DNA of 64,000 nt from Bryobacter sp. (lineage in GTDB: Bacteria > Acidobacteriota > Terriglobia > Bryobacterales > Bryobacteraceae): NCBI GenBank assembly GCA_022843625.1, contig JALHNH010000017.1:62001-126000 (forward strand), in the 5' to 3' direction. The notes beneath the pieces were generated by a model. That model did no database searches. It was not told where the DNA came from and saw only the letters and a list, made by a program, of their open reading frames with translations. The position numbers were made by a program, and so were the translations under genes. Positions 27,642 through 34,939 of this stretch are shown here, one piece after another (positions within the stretch are counted from its first letter, which is position 1; each line of letters opens with the position of its first letter).

Positions 27642-27938
27642 ATGAGCACAGCGAAAAAGCGAATTCCTAAGTTTAAGGACGAAAAAGAAGAACAGCTCTT
27701 CTGGGCTAAAGCCGATTCCACCGATTACATCGACTGGTCTCAGGCAAAGCCTGTAAAGCTTCCCAATCTCAAACCAACCTTAAAGACGATCTCCCTCCGC
27801 CTGCCCGCGGTAGTAATCGAGGACTTGAAGATACTGGCAAATCGGCAAGACGTTCCGTATCAATCCCTGCTCAAGCTTTACTTGACCGAAAGAATCGCGC
27901 AGGAACGCACTCCGTTAAAGACCAAGTCTGGTAGATAA
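27642..27938 (+). CDS. CopG-type antitoxin-like protein without adjacent toxin
   Basis: 98 residues: a polar N-terminus with FKDEKEEQLFWAKADSTDYIDW, then a ribbon-helix-helix (KTISLRLPAVVIEDLKILANRQDVPYQSLLKLYLTERI cut here to its key parts: KTISLRLP, YQSLLKLYL). This is the layout of CopG/BrnA antitoxins, in which the N-terminal tail blocks a toxin and the C-terminal part binds DNA. Its neighbours are an acetyltransferase and a GCS2 ligase; no BrnT or RelE-like frame is next to it. It may have been kept as the operon's own repressor. Confidence 0.78.
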   Translation: MSTAKKRIPKFKDEKEEQLFWAKADSTDYIDWSQAKPVKLPNLKPTLKTISLRLPAVVIEDLKILANRQDVPYQSLLKLYLTERIAQERTPLKTKSGR

Positions 27939-27946
27939 TCACATCT

Positions 27947-29053
27947 ATGAGCCAGCCATCCCTCACTATCGGCATCGAAGAGGAATACCAGACCATCGAC
28001 CCCGTCACACGGGACCTGCGCTCGCACATCAGCGCCGAAATCATCGGCAAGGGTCAGCGTATCCTCGCCGAACGAGTCAAGCCGGAAATGCACCAGAGCG
28101 TCGTCGAAGTTGGCACTGGCATCTGTCGCAACATGCAGGAAGCGCGCGCCGACCTGCACGAACTTCGCACCGGCATCATCAGCCTCGCCAAGAACAATGG
28201 CCTCCGCATCGCCGCCGCCTCCACCCACCCCTTCGCAGATTGGCGCAAGCAGGAAATCTACCCCGACGAGCGCTACGCCACCATCGTCGAAGACATGCAG
28301 TCGGTCGCCCGCTCCAACCTGATCTTTGGGCTCCACGTCCACATCGGCGTTGAAGACCGCGAAGCCGCCATTCAGATCATGAATGCAGCCCGCTACTTTG
28401 TCCCACACATCCTCGGCCTAACCAGCAACTCCCCATTCTGGCTTGGCCTCGAAACCGGCCTCAAGAGCTACCGCTGCAAAGTCTTCGACAAGTTTCCGCG
28501 CACCAACATCCCCGACTACTTCCCAAGCTGGGGCGAATACACCAACTTCGTCAACCTTCTGATCAAGACCAACTGCATCGATAGTGCGAAAAAAATCTGG
28601 TGGGACATCCGCCCCCACCCGCACTTTCCCACGCTTGAGTTCCGCATCATGGATCTGCCGATGCGGATGGATGAAACGCTTGCAGTAACTGCGCTCATCC
28701 AGGCGCTTGTCGCCAAGCTCTACAAACTCCACAGCAACAACCAGGGCTTCCGTCTCTACCGCAGAGCGCTTATCATGGAGAATAAGTGGCGCGCCGCGCG
28801 CTACGGCCTCGACGGCAAGCTGGTCGACTTTGGCAAACAAACCGAAGTTCCCCTGAAGGACCTGCTCTTTGAATTGCTCCACTTTGTCGACGACGTGGTG
28901 GACGACCTGGGAAGCCGCGAAGAAATCGCTTACATCTACAAGATGATGCGTAACGGAACCGGCGCAGACCGGCAACTGAAGGTCTGGCGGGAAACAGGCG
29001 ATCTCAAAGCCGTCGTCGATTACATCATTTCTGAAACGGAGGCTGGCCTTTAA
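27947..29053 (+). CDS. Carboxylate-amine ligase of the GCS2 (YbdK) family
   Basis: 368 residues with the glutamine-synthetase-like GCS2 fold: GIEEEYQTID at the N-terminus (Mg-binding Glu residues), GLHVHIGVEDRE in the middle, and HFPTLEFRIMDLPMRMDETLAV near 225. The family makes gamma-glutamyl-cysteine or related amides from a carboxylate, an amine and ATP. Length matches YbdK-type ligases rather than GshA. It starts eight bases after the CopG-like gene and is one base from the M29-like gene. With the ATP-grasp enzyme two genes on, it points to a short peptide-like or amide product. Confidence 0.9.
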   Translation: MSQPSLTIGIEEEYQTIDPVTRDLRSHISAEIIGKGQRILAERVKPEMHQSVVEVGTGICRNMQEARADLHELRTGIISLAKNNGLRIAAASTHPFADWRKQEIYPDERYATIVEDMQSVARSNLIFGLHVHIGVEDREAAIQIMNAARYFVPHILGLTSNSPFWLGLETGLKSYRCKVFDKFPRTNIPDYFPSWGEYTNFVNLLIKTNCIDSAKKIWWDIRPHPHFPTLEFRIMDLPMRMDETLAVTALIQALVAKLYKLHSNNQGFRLYRRALIMENKWRAARYGLDGKLVDFGKQTEVPLKDLLFELLHFVDDVVDDLGSREEIAYIYKMMRNGTGADRQLKVWRETGDLKAVVDYIISETEAGL

Positions 29054-29054
29054 G

Positions 29055-30068
29055 TTGCTGCCCACTACATTCGATCCCGAACTCACGCCAGGCGCCCGTA
29101 ACGCGGTCCACACATGCTTAAGAATCCAGCCCTCTGAGCGCGTCACCCTCATCACCGACAAGGCTTGTGAAGAGATTGCCGCCTCCATCGCGCACGAACT
29201 TACCAAGCTTGGTTGCGAGTTCAACGCCTTCCGCCTGGAAGACTTCGCCGATCGCCCGCTCACCAATATGCCCGAGGTCGTGCTCTCGGACATGGAGATG
29301 TCTCAGGTTTCGATTTTCGCCGTCGTCGCGCAACAAGGCGAGCTCCACAGCCGCATGCAGATGACCGACGTCGTCAACCACTACCGCATGCGCCACGCCC
29401 ACATGGTCAACATCGAGAAGCGCATCATGATGGAGGGCATGCGCGCTGACTTCCTCAAGGTGGACGCCCTTTCGGTTCAAGTGCGCGAAATCGCCGCTGC
29501 CGCAAAGAAGATCCGCGCCACTACGGCCAACGGCACCCACATCATCGCCGATATGCATCCCGACTACAAGTGGATCAAGACGAGCGGCATCATCTCCACT
29601 GCCAAGTGGGGCAACCTGCCGGGTGGCGAGTGCTTCACCTCACCAGGGGAGGTCAACGGCCTCTTTGTCATTGATGGCGTAGTGGGAGATTATCTTTGCG
29701 CCAAGTACGGCGATCTGCGTGAGACACCCCTTACGGTCAAGATCGAGAAGAACCGCATGGTCTCTGCCGAATCGAAAAACAAAGAACTGCGCGATGAGTT
29801 CTGGGCTTATTGCCACACCGACGAGAACTCCAACCGCGTCGGCGAATTCGCCATCGGCACCAACCTCGCCCTCAACGACGTCATCGGTAACATTTTGCAG
29901 GACGAAAAGATCCCCGGCATCCACATCGCCTTTGGCAATCCTTACGGCGCACACACAGGAGCTGACTGGTATTCCTCCACCCACATCGACGTCGTTGGCC
30001 GCAAGTTCAACATCTGGGCTGATGACCGTCAGATCATGCGTGACGGCCACTTCCTGATCGAACACTAA
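29055..30068 (+). CDS. M29 (AmpS)-like metallo-aminopeptidase family protein
   Basis: 337 residues from a TTG start one base after the GCS2 stop. The C-terminal half keeps the M29 dimetal ligands in order: Glu in LPGGECFTSP, Glu in RVGEFAIGTN, His in GIHIAFGNPYG, and His-Asp in SSTHIDVV. M29 enzymes remove N-terminal amino acids; 2,5-dihydroxypyridine dioxygenase (NicX) belongs to the same fold, so ring cleavage is an alternative. A peptidase between two amide-forming enzymes could trim or transfer an aminoacyl intermediate. Confidence 0.8.
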   Translation: MLPTTFDPELTPGARNAVHTCLRIQPSERVTLITDKACEEIAASIAHELTKLGCEFNAFRLEDFADRPLTNMPEVVLSDMEMSQVSIFAVVAQQGELHSRMQMTDVVNHYRMRHAHMVNIEKRIMMEGMRADFLKVDALSVQVREIAAAAKKIRATTANGTHIIADMHPDYKWIKTSGIISTAKWGNLPGGECFTSPGEVNGLFVIDGVVGDYLCAKYGDLRETPLTVKIEKNRMVSAESKNKELRDEFWAYCHTDENSNRVGEFAIGTNLALNDVIGNILQDEKIPGIHIAFGNPYGAHTGADWYSSTHIDVVGRKFNIWADDRQIMRDGHFLIEH

Positions 30069-30069
30069 A

Positions 30070-31260
30070 ATGATCACGGAACTACGCGAGGACTTCAACC
30101 GCCGCTGGACGCCTGAAAAATACCAGCAATTCCAGACCTCGCTCGATGCCGCCATCGGCCAGCACGTAGCCTTTCGCCACTCCGAAACACCCTGTTTCTT
30201 CCCGCGCGATCTCCTGCAGGAAATGTCCCGTGCCGGCCGCGATCTCGTCGGCCAGCTCCTCAACAACAAGCTCTATCTCGAAGCCTCAGACCGCGAGATT
30301 CCCGCTCAATACCGTGTGCCGAACGAAGCCCGCGAGCCCATGTTTATCCAGGCCGACTTTGGCATCGTGCATGAGAACGGCGGCTACGCGCCCAAGCTGG
30401 TTGAGATCCAGGGCTTCCCGAGTCTCTACGGCTACCAGACCGAGATGGCCCGGCAGTACATGCGGGCCTACGACCTCAACCCCAACCTGCGCCATCTACT
30501 GAGCGACCTTGACCTCGATGCCTATCATAAGCTGCTAGGAGAAGCGATCCTCAACGGCCACTCCCCCGAAAACGTAGTGCTTCTCGAGATCGACCCCGAG
30601 AATCAGAAAACCGTCTGCGACTTCATCTGCACCGAGCGAATCTACGGCGTCCGCGCCGTTTGCATCACCAAAGTGATCAAGCGCGGCAACAAACTCTTCT
30701 ACAATCGCGATGGCGTCGAAACCCCGATCCACCGCATCTACAACCGCGCGATCTTCGACGAGCTCGAGCGCAAGAAAGCCGTCATCCCCTTCAACTGGAC
30801 CGACGACTTACAAGTGGAGTGGGCCGGCCACCCCAACTGGTTCTTCCGTTTGAGCAAGTTCTCGATCCCCTGGTTCAAGCACCCAACGGTTCCCGAGAGC
30901 CACTTCTTCCATGAAGTGACTGATTTGCCAGGCAACCCCGAGAACTACGTTTTGAAGCCGCTCTATTCTTTTGCCGGCCTCGGCGTAATCGTAGGCCCCA
31001 CGCTGGAAGAACTGGAAGCGATCCCCGTACGCGAGCGCCGCAACTACATCCTGCAGGAGCGAGTCCGCTTCGCCCCAACGGTAATCACTCCGCACGGCCC
31101 CACCATGGCCGAAGTCCGCATGATGTACATCTGGCTACCTTCGATGCAAGTGCCCGTAGCAGCCAACATGATCGTCCGCATGGGCCGCGGCAAGCAAATG
31201 GGAGTCGACCACAACAAGAACCTCGAATGGGTCGGTGCGTCTGCCGGCTTTTATCTGTAA
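30070..31260 (+). CDS. ATP-grasp family enzyme of unknown specificity
   Basis: 396 residues without signal peptide. Recognisable ATP-grasp pieces are [19 protein letters not shown] (Lys and Gly loop, about 296-314) and [10 protein letters not shown] (about 324-333), the latter the hinge strand that contacts adenine. The N-terminal half has [27 protein letters not shown], where carboxylates could hold Mg or substrate. It is a different subfamily from the RimK-like protein at 18.5 kb. One base separates it from the M29-like gene and 13 from the nitrile hydratase alpha start. Probably an ATP-dependent carboxylate ligase. Confidence 0.75.
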   Translation: MITELREDFNRRWTPEKYQQFQTSLDAAIGQHVAFRHSETPCFFPRDLLQEMSRAGRDLVGQLLNNKLYLEASDREIPAQYRVPNEAREPMFIQADFGIVHENGGYAPKLVEIQGFPSLYGYQTEMARQYMRAYDLNPNLRHLLSDLDLDAYHKLLGEAILNGHSPENVVLLEIDPENQKTVCDFICTERIYGVRAVCITKVIKRGNKLFYNRDGVETPIHRIYNRAIFDELERKKAVIPFNWTDDLQVEWAGHPNWFFRLSKFSIPWFKHPTVPESHFFHEVTDLPGNPENYVLKPLYSFAGLGVIVGPTLEELEAIPVRERRNYILQERVRFAPTVITPHGPTMAEVRMMYIWLPSMQVPVAANMIVRMGRGKQMGVDHNKNLEWVGASAGFYL

Positions 31261-31273
31261 AGGGAGAAGTCCA

Positions 31274-31885
31274 ATGGAAGAGCCACAAGATCACCAGCAT
31301 CAGACAGTCCCCTCAGACATCAGTCTCCGCGTCAAATCGCTCGAGTCCCTGCTGGTCGAAAAAGGCCTCGTCGACTCCGCTGCCCTCGACGCCCTAGTCG
31401 ACACCTACGAAAACAAAGTCGGCCCCCGCAACGGCGCAAGAGTAGTAGCCCGAGCCTGGACAGACCCCGCCTACAAATCGCGTCTCCTCGCAAACGCCTC
31501 CGAAGCAATCGCAGAATTTGGCTTCCTCGGTGCCCAGGGAGAGCACATGGTAGCCCTCGAAAACACACCCCACATCCACAACGTAGTCGTCTGCACCCTT
31601 TGCTCCTGCTACCCCTGGCCCGTCCTCGGCCTTCCGCCAGCCTGGTACAAATCAAATGCCTACCGGGCGAGAACCGTTATCGATCCACGCGGTGTTCTAA
31701 AGGAATTCGGCCTCGAACTCTCGCCAGACGTGGAAGTCCGCGTCTGGGACAGCACCGCCGAACTCCGCTACATTGTCATCCCGCAGCGCCCCGCAGGCAC
31801 AGACGATCTCGACGAAGATTCGCTCGCAGCACTCGTCACCCGCAACTCGATGATCGGCGTTGAAATCCTGGAGGCTGCAAAGTGA
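31274..31885 (+). CDS. nthA: Nitrile hydratase alpha subunit, cobalt type
   Basis: Catalytic subunit of the alpha-beta enzyme that adds water to a nitrile to give an amide. 203 residues from the ATG behind AGGGAGA. Metal site Cys107-Thr-Leu-Cys110-Ser111-Cys112 (VVCTLCSC): Thr after the first Cys marks the non-corrin cobalt form (Ser in iron forms). Cys110 and Cys112 are the ones oxidised to sulfinate and sulfenate in active enzymes. [15 protein letters not shown] and the PRGVL strand follow as in the family. Length is normal. The beta subunit start overlaps its stop (GTGA). Confidence 0.95.
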   Translation: MEEPQDHQHQTVPSDISLRVKSLESLLVEKGLVDSAALDALVDTYENKVGPRNGARVVARAWTDPAYKSRLLANASEAIAEFGFLGAQGEHMVALENTPHIHNVVVCTLCSCYPWPVLGLPPAWYKSNAYRARTVIDPRGVLKEFGLELSPDVEVRVWDSTAELRYIVIPQRPAGTDDLDEDSLAALVTRNSMIGVEILEAAK

Positions 31886-32550
31886 ACGGCATCCACGACA
31901 TGGGCGGCATGCACGGCATGGGCCCGATTGAACACGAACCCGAATCCACCGAACCCGTCTTCCACCAGCGTTGGGAAAGTCGCGTCTACGCCCTCACCCG
32001 CGCCATCAGCCCCTGGCGCAAATGGAACATCGACACCGGCCGCTTCCACATCGAACAGATCCCACCCGCTGAATACCTCCGCATGAGCTACTACGAAAAG
32101 TGGTTCACGCGAATGGTGGCTCTACTCATCAAAACCGGCCTGGTCACAAGCGAAGAGGTGGAGTCCGGCAAACCCGCACCCGGCAGCAAAAAGGAAACCC
32201 CGGCACTCAAGCCGGAAGCGGTCCCAGCCGTTGCCCTCAACCGCAACATCCCGCCCAACAACGACCCGGGCATCCTCCCTAAATTCACACCAGGCCAGCG
32301 CGTCCGTGCCCTCAACATGCAACCCCTCGGCCACACCCGCTTACCTCGTTATGCAAGAGGCAAAGTAGGCGAGATCGATCGTGACCACGGCGTCTACGAC
32401 TTCCCCGACACAAGCGCTCACGGCCAGGGCCCCAAGCGCCAGCACGTCTACGCAGTTCGTTTCTCAGCGCAAGAACTCTGGGGCCCCGAAGCCTCCCCGC
32501 ACGACTACATCTATCTCGATCTCTGGGACGACTATCTTGAACGGGTCTGA
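31882..32550 (+). CDS. nthB: Nitrile hydratase beta subunit
   Basis: 222 residues from GTG. The N-terminus [15 protein letters not shown] is the family signature that wraps around the alpha subunit. The middle has [14 protein letters not shown], and the C-terminal SH3-like part reads [27 protein letters not shown] and [13 protein letters not shown]. Gene order alpha, beta, activator is that of cobalt-type operons. The start overlaps the alpha stop by four bases, and the activator start lies 14 bases inside its 3' end, so the three are made together. Confidence 0.95.
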   Translation: MNGIHDMGGMHGMGPIEHEPESTEPVFHQRWESRVYALTRAISPWRKWNIDTGRFHIEQIPPAEYLRMSYYEKWFTRMVALLIKTGLVTSEEVESGKPAPGSKKETPALKPEAVPAVALNRNIPPNNDPGILPKFTPGQRVRALNMQPLGHTRLPRYARGKVGEIDRDHGVYDFPDTSAHGQGPKRQHVYAVRFSAQELWGPEASPHDYIYLDLWDDYLERV

Positions 32551-33298
32551 CCTTCCCGGCCTGCCCCGCGACGAAAACGGCCCGGTCTTTGCCGAACCCT
32601 GGCAAGCACAGGCATTCGCTCTCGCCGTCCGCCTCTCAGCCCAGGGCCACTTCACCTGGAAGGAATGGGCCGAAGCCCTCGCCGCAGAACTCGCCGCCGC
32701 TGTCGAACGCGACGAAGCCGACGAAGACGGCAGCGAATACTACCACCACTGGGTCGCCACTCTAGAAAAGCTGGTAGCCGCAAAAGGCCTCGCCGGCCCA
32801 CCGGAACTCTTCGAGCGTAAAGCCGCCTGGGCCGACGCCTTCCGGCACACCCCACACGGCCAGCCCGTCCAGCTCCGGCCGGACTTCCGCATCAGTTACG
32901 CCTACCGTCAGAGCCCGCTGCATCGAGTCACCCGCGAAGACGGCATCTCAAAAGAGATCCGAGTCCAGGACGGCCATCTCTTCATCTGCAACGGCTGCTG
33001 CTGCGGCCGCACCGACAAAGGCTTCCCCGCGCTTCCACTGGACGACTTCAAGAAGCAATGGAAGAAACGCGGAATCCGCCGCCGCTTCCATCTCACCATC
33101 TCCGGCTGCCTTGGCCCCTGTACGCTTGCCAACGTAATTCTGCTCCAGATGCACGGACGCACGATGTGGTTCCACTCCATCAACCACCCCTCCGACGTAG
33201 ACCTCATCTACAACTATGTCGAGCGCATGCTAGTCGATGAAACCGACAACGAGATCCCGGCCGAACTAGCCACCCGCCACTTCCAGCGCTATATCTGA
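32537..33298 (+). CDS. Nitrile hydratase activator fused to a thioredoxin-like [2Fe-2S] ferredoxin
   Basis: 253 residues from a TTG start inside the beta-subunit 3' end; earlier in-frame starts would only overlap the beta gene with low-complexity sequence. Residues 1-115 are the nitrile hydratase accessory protein that loads cobalt into the alpha subunit (LPRDENGPVFAEPWQAQAFAL, FTWKEWAEAL, YYHHWVATLEKLV). Residues about 116-253 are a second domain with FICNGCCCG (Cys151, 154, 155, 156) and SGCLGPC (Cys191, Cys195), the C-x3-C and spacing expected of thioredoxin-like [2Fe-2S] ferredoxins. Usual activators are about 140 residues and end near the HTPHGQPV junction. The fusion suggests that redox chemistry or metal delivery is tied to maturation. 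Confidence 0.85.
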   Translation: MNGSDLPGLPRDENGPVFAEPWQAQAFALAVRLSAQGHFTWKEWAEALAAELAAAVERDEADEDGSEYYHHWVATLEKLVAAKGLAGPPELFERKAAWADAFRHTPHGQPVQLRPDFRISYAYRQSPLHRVTREDGISKEIRVQDGHLFICNGCCCGRTDKGFPALPLDDFKKQWKKRGIRRRFHLTISGCLGPCTLANVILLQMHGRTMWFHSINHPSDVDLIYNYVERMLVDETDNEIPAELATRHFQRYI

Positions 33299-33336
33299 GC
33301 TGCAACTCATCATGGGGAACAAGTCACCCGACTTCC

Positions 33337-33561
33337 TCAGGCAAACTCGTAAATCGGTGCCGTTGAATCCGGTTGTTTCATCTCCCGAAGTAACTTCTCG
33401 ATCGACTGGACCGTTTCAGGTCGAAACAACACATCCCCGCAAACCGCGCAAACCTCTGCTGGAACATGATCAATCACTACTACTTGCCCGCCTTGCCTAA
33501 CGGTGTGGATGACGGTTTTTCTCTCATACTGACCATGGCAATCCTTCAAACTGCACTTCAT
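33337..33561 (-). CDS. YgiT-type zinc-finger antitoxin (MqsA N-terminal-like)
   Basis: 74 residues from the ATG that overlaps the toxin stop by four bases (ATGA); a start 11 codons upstream is possible but less fitting. Zinc ligands form two pairs, Cys2/Cys7-type (MKCSLKDCHG) and VCAVCGDVL. The family YgiT-type zinc finger often stands alone, without the MqsA DNA-binding half, next to DUF4258 toxins, as here. A C-terminal helix (VQSIEKLLREMKQP) may hold the toxin. Confidence 0.83.
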   Translation of the reverse strand: MKCSLKDCHGQYERKTVIHTVRQGGQVVVIDHVPAEVCAVCGDVLFRPETVQSIEKLLREMKQPDSTAPIYEFA

Positions 33562-33881
33562 GCTTCTGTCCTCCTTGTTTCCGGGGTAGGCCATTTCGGC
33601 GGTTTTGGCTCATAAACCGTAATCAGGATTAGTATCGGCTGGCCCGTGGTGCGAACAATAGGAATCGGCCGTCTTGACCGATCCCTTCCGCCAATAGGGC
33701 AGCATGGCCCTCGACGATGTTCTGCATAGTTTTCAATCACTTTTCCATTCAACAAGGCAGCATAGACAGCGTCAAGATTGATGGATTCTTCTACCATTTC
33801 TTCATGTGCGTGCGCTGTCACACGCACAGCGCCAGCTGCAATCTGCTGCCGGATCAGCTCAAGAATCTTGCGACCTTCCAA
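33558..33881 (-). CDS. DUF4258 family toxin-like protein
   Basis: 107 residues with the DUF4258 pattern: VTAHAHEEMVEESINLDAVYAALLNGKVIENY, then a strand region RRPIPIV and ILILITVYEPKPPKW near the end. DUF4258 proteins belong to the RelE/ParE-like RNase fold and are the toxin partner of YgiT-type zinc-finger antitoxins. Gene order toxin then antitoxin with ATGA overlap supports a working pair. The Cys-Cys in the RGPCCPIGG turn is unusual. Confidence 0.83.
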   Translation of the reverse strand: MEGRKILELIRQQIAAGAVRVTAHAHEEMVEESINLDAVYAALLNGKVIENYAEHRRGPCCPIGGRDRSRRPIPIVRTTGQPILILITVYEPKPPKWPTPETRRTEA

Positions 33882-33966
33882 ACTCCAGTATCACTTAAAA
33901 GTGAAGTCTAAGGACCCAGCTTGCGATTACCTGAACAGACTACCCAATCGCAGCCAGCGGCCTCCT

Positions 33967-34887
33967 CTAGCCCGCCACCAGCGCCAGCTTCGCCCGCAGA
34001 AAAGCCACGCACCCCGGCACCTGTACCCGGCTCAACCCATGCAGCAGCAAGGGCCCGCTAAAGCGCTGCGCCCGCAACAGCCGCAGATAAAGCTCATAAT
34101 CCATCAAGCCATCGCCCGCCGCCTTGTGCCCGGCGTCCCCATCATGGTCGAGGTCCTTCGCATGAGCCAGCACAATATCCCGGCCCACCAGTGAGAACGC
34201 CTCCTCAAGAATCTCCTTCATCCGAGGCAATGTTCCAGCAGGAAAGATATTCGCCGGGTCCATCGTCACCTTCAGATGAGCAGACCCAATCTCATCCATA
34301 ATCCGCCGGGCCTTGCTGGCTGAGTCCACGACGTTATTCACCTCCGGCTCAAAAGCCAGCACAGACTTCGTCTGCCGCGCGATCTCGCTAGCCTCACGAA
34401 CACAAGCCGCCATATCCCGCCACGCCTCTGCAGACTTGTTATCCGGATGATTCCGCCACATGCTTTGGGGGTTACGAGTCCCAGTGCAAATATGAATTGG
34501 CAACTGCGGAAAAGCCTCTGCCACAACCCGCAAACGCCGTAACCCCAGCGCCCGCTGCTCCGCATCCGGATGACACATGTTGAAGGTGCCTTGAACGCTT
34601 GCGATCTTCAGCCCCCGAGCCGCAGTTTCCCGACGAAATCGCTCCGGCAATCCAACCGGTATCGCATCCGGCATCTCTGGCAACCCGGCGCACCCCATGC
34701 TCACTTGCACACAAGAAAGCCCATGAGCCTTAACCTCATCGAGGCGCTCCTCAAGTGTCCCTGTCGTGTACGTGGTTGAAACCAGAATGCCAATCTGAGG
34801 AAAAACAGAATCCGCGGCGAGTGCGCTGGCGGCGCCAAGCGCCAGAAAGGCGCGCCGGCTGCTTTGCTTAGCTTCTCTGAATAACAT
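33967..34887 (-). CDS. Tat-exported sugar isomerase/epimerase-like TIM barrel
   Basis: 306 residues. SSRRAFLALGAASALA at the start is a good twin-arginine signal. The rest is an AP-endonuclease-2/xylose-isomerase-like barrel (IGILVSTTY, VLAFEPEVNNV with a metal-ligand Glu, KVTMDPANIF, VLAHAKDLDHDGDAG). Members are sugar isomerases or epimerases and some inositol enzymes. Tat-exported copies are frequent in acidobacteria and planctomycetes. Substrate unknown. Monocistronic. Confidence 0.83.
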   Translation of the reverse strand: MLFREAKQSSRRAFLALGAASALAADSVFPQIGILVSTTYTTGTLEERLDEVKAHGLSCVQVSMGCAGLPEMPDAIPVGLPERFRRETAARGLKIASVQGTFNMCHPDAEQRALGLRRLRVVAEAFPQLPIHICTGTRNPQSMWRNHPDNKSAEAWRDMAACVREASEIARQTKSVLAFEPEVNNVVDSASKARRIMDEIGSAHLKVTMDPANIFPAGTLPRMKEILEEAFSLVGRDIVLAHAKDLDHDGDAGHKAAGDGLMDYELYLRLLRAQRFSGPLLLHGLSRVQVPGCVAFLRAKLALVAG

Positions 34888-34939
34888 TCTTCCCTCCAGG
34901 CTCCAACGCTTGGAAGACTATCATGAACCCGGCCTGCCC

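Noticed and set aside
6587..32550. QueF and nitrile hydratase as parts of one preQ0-based deazapurine pathway
   Set aside because: Both act on nitriles, but they are 24 kb apart and no preQ0 biosynthesis gene or deazapurine tailoring gene is in the window.
31274..33298. Nitrile-hydratase-leader (NHLP) peptide system
   Set aside because: The alpha subunit is full-length with an intact metal site and has beta and activator partners; no leader-peptide gene with a Gly-Gly cleavage site or lanthipeptide-type enzyme is present.
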